This document shows, in pieces, positions 5,637 through 6,904 of a DNA stretch of 6,904 nt (the first letter of the stretch is position 1; the number at the start of each line of letters is the position of its first letter). This DNA comes from an uncultured Lachnospiraceae bacterium (GTDB lineage Bacteria; Bacillota_A; Clostridia; Lachnospirales; Lachnospiraceae). The notes beneath the pieces are model-generated. The model was not told where the DNA came from and made no database searches. It saw only the letters and a program-made list of their open reading frames with translations. Both the position numbers and the translations under genes were made by a program. The stretch covers positions 1 through 6,904 of the forward strand of contig USDU01000134.1 in assembly GCA_900553635.1 (NCBI GenBank). Reading direction: 5' to 3'.

Positions 5637-6728
5637 ATGGAAAATGTAAAAGCTTTTCTGCACCGGAAAGACATTGAGATCAGTGTAAAACGGTATGGCA
5701 TTGATGCTCTTGGTGCAATGGCGCAGGGACTGTTCTGTTCCCTTTTGATCGGAACCATTATCAATACACTGGGAACCCAGCTTCATATCCCGTTTTTAAC
5801 CATGACAGTGGCAACTGTTAATGACACAGCCTATACCGTAGGCGGCCTGGCATCTGCTATGAGCGGTCCGGCTATGGCAGTGGCTATCGGTTATGCCCTT
5901 CATTGCCCGCCGTTAGTATTATTCTCTCTGATCACAGTAGGATTTGCTTCCAATGCACTTGGCGGTGCAGGTGGTCCTCTGGCGGTCCTTTTTGTTGCAG
6001 TTCTTGCTTCTGAGGCAGGAAAGGCTGTTTCTAAAGAAACAAAGGTAGATATCCTTGTTACCCCTCTTGTTACCATTGGTGTGGGAATTGCATTATCTGC
6101 ACTTTTAGCACCTGCGCTTGGAAAAGCAGCCATGAAAGTGGGAAGTGTGATCATGTGGGCAACAGAGCTTCAGCCATTTTTAATGGGAATTTTAGTTTCT
6201 GTATTTGTCGGTATCGCACTGACACTTCCTATTTCTTCTGCTGCGATCTGTGCAGCCTTAGGACTTACAGGACTGGCAGGAGGAGCAGCAGTAGCAGGCT
6301 GCTGTGCACAGATGGTAGGCTTTGCAGTTATGTCTTTCCCGGAGAATAAATGGGGCGGCCTGGTATCCCAGGGAATCGGAACATCCATGCTTCAGATGGG
6401 AAATATTGTAAAGAATCCAAAGATCTGGATCGCGCCTATTGTTACCTCTGCTATTACAGGACCTGTTGCCACCTGCCTTTTTCATATGGAAATGAATGGT
6501 GCTGCTGTTTCTTCCGGTATGGGTACCTGCGGTCTGGTTGGCCAGATCGGTGTATACACAGGCTGGGTCAAAGATGTTTCTGAAGGAACTAAGGCAGCGA
6601 TCACAACAGGCGACTGGGCAGGACTGCTTCTTGTATCCATCATCCTTCCGGCAGTGATCTGCCCGGTCATCAATATGTTCTTAAAGAAGATCGGCTGGGT
6701 CAAAGAAGGAGACCTGACACTGAAATAA
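5637..6728 (+). CDS. PTS EIIC-like membrane protein, PfoR-related family (PTS_EIIC_2)
   Basis: The 363-residue polytopic membrane protein has about nine to ten hydrophobic segments after a short charged N-terminus (1-20). Family-like stretches include GGAGGP (109-114), SKETKVDILVTP (from about 132, Asp138), the SSAAI/GCCAQM region and GTSMLQMGNIVKNP (248-261). These match the PTS EIIC family that contains PfoR of Clostridium perfringens, a protein first named as a regulator of perfringolysin O but built like a sugar-transport subunit. No EIIA, EIIB or sugar-metabolism gene lies in the window, and a terminator follows, so it is an orphan EIIC here. GAGGAG at 5624-5629, 7 bases before the ATG, supports the start. 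Codon use is more AT-rich than in acsB. The family is fairly secure; substrate, and whether it transports or regulates, is open. Confidence 0.88.
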   Translation: MENVKAFLHRKDIEISVKRYGIDALGAMAQGLFCSLLIGTIINTLGTQLHIPFLTMTVATVNDTAYTVGGLASAMSGPAMAVAIGYALHCPPLVLFSLITVGFASNALGGAGGPLAVLFVAVLASEAGKAVSKETKVDILVTPLVTIGVGIALSALLAPALGKAAMKVGSVIMWATELQPFLMGILVSVFVGIALTLPISSAAICAALGLTGLAGGAAVAGCCAQMVGFAVMSFPENKWGGLVSQGIGTSMLQMGNIVKNPKIWIAPIVTSAITGPVATCLFHMEMNGAAVSSGMGTCGLVGQIGVYTGWVKDVSEGTKAAITTGDWAGLLLVSIILPAVICPVINMFLKKIGWVKEGDLTLK

Positions 6729-6771
6729 AACGATATACCAGGGTCAAAACATGGGTAAGAAGCCATTTTTT

Positions 6772-6805
6772 GAAGAAAAATGAGCGGATTACGAATGTTT
6801 TCTTC
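6772..6805 (+). other. 8-bp inverted repeat after the EIIC gene
   Basis: GAAGAAAA (6772-6779) is complementary to TTTTCTTC (6798-6805) across an 18-base loop. A second, competing pairing (GCGGA with TCCGC) overlaps it. No U tract follows. It is probably part of the 3' untranslated region; function unclear. Confidence 0.3.
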
Positions 6806-6814
6806 CGCAATATT

Positions 6815-6872
6815 AAAAACTTCCGTATCCTGTTAAAACTGGGCTTGTCCCTTAGGATAGGGAAGTTTTTTT
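6815..6872 (+). terminator. Strong intrinsic terminator of the EIIC-like gene
   Basis: A long stem pairs 6815-6824 with 6861-6870 and, after one G-G mismatch, 6826-6831 with 6854-6859. The wide apical loop holds a small GGG/CCC hairpin (6841-6843 with 6849-6851). Seven T residues (6866-6872) complete it. The A-run on the 5' side would also allow termination of minus-strand transcripts entering from the right. Beyond it (6873-6904) I see nothing identifiable. Confidence 0.85.
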
Positions 6873-6904
6873 ATGTATCCGCTGATTTTCGCTGTATTGC
6901 ATTT

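Overview
This window looks like chromosome from an anaerobic, acetogenic Firmicute, most likely of the Lachnospiraceae/Blautia type. The evidence is a complete acetyl-CoA synthase gene (acsB), strong AGGAGG-type ribosome binding sites, SigA-like promoters with extended -10 elements, and intrinsic terminators after nearly every unit. The genus is inferred from gene content and style, not proven.

Layout. (1) 1-901: the end of a polar amino-acid ABC transporter operon, with the permease C-terminus (cut by the window edge) overlapping the start of a GlnQ-type ATPase; a hairpin terminator follows at about 912-956. (2) 957-1146: a regulatory region with a 28-bp imperfect palindrome, a consensus extended -10, and a second, near-consensus promoter. 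(3) 1147-3282: acsB, the CO-methylating acetyl-CoA synthase of the Wood-Ljungdahl pathway. It appears to be a single-gene unit, ending in a terminator at 3314-3352. (4) 3379-4832: a two-gene operon with its own promoter and a perfect hairpin at the predicted 5' end of the mRNA, encoding a lipoprotein of unknown function and a Cof-type HAD phosphatase. A terminator at 4843-4880 probably serves both converging strands. (5) 4917-5360 (minus strand): a small secreted protein of unknown function. (6) 5361-5636: an AT-rich divergent promoter region. (7) 5637-6728: an orphan PTS EIIC-like membrane protein of the PfoR-related family, followed by a strong terminator at 6815-6872.

The genes form five or six independent transcription units and do not read as one pathway. 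The most notable gene is acsB: it is separated from other Wood-Ljungdahl genes within this window. Compared by memory with the Moorella enzyme, it keeps all six A-cluster cysteines but has Arg in place of an active-site-cavity Trp (W427), plus several extra cysteines near the cluster. I see no CRISPR array, tRNA, rRNA, insertion sequence or phage gene, and no convincing evidence of a wholly new multi-gene system.
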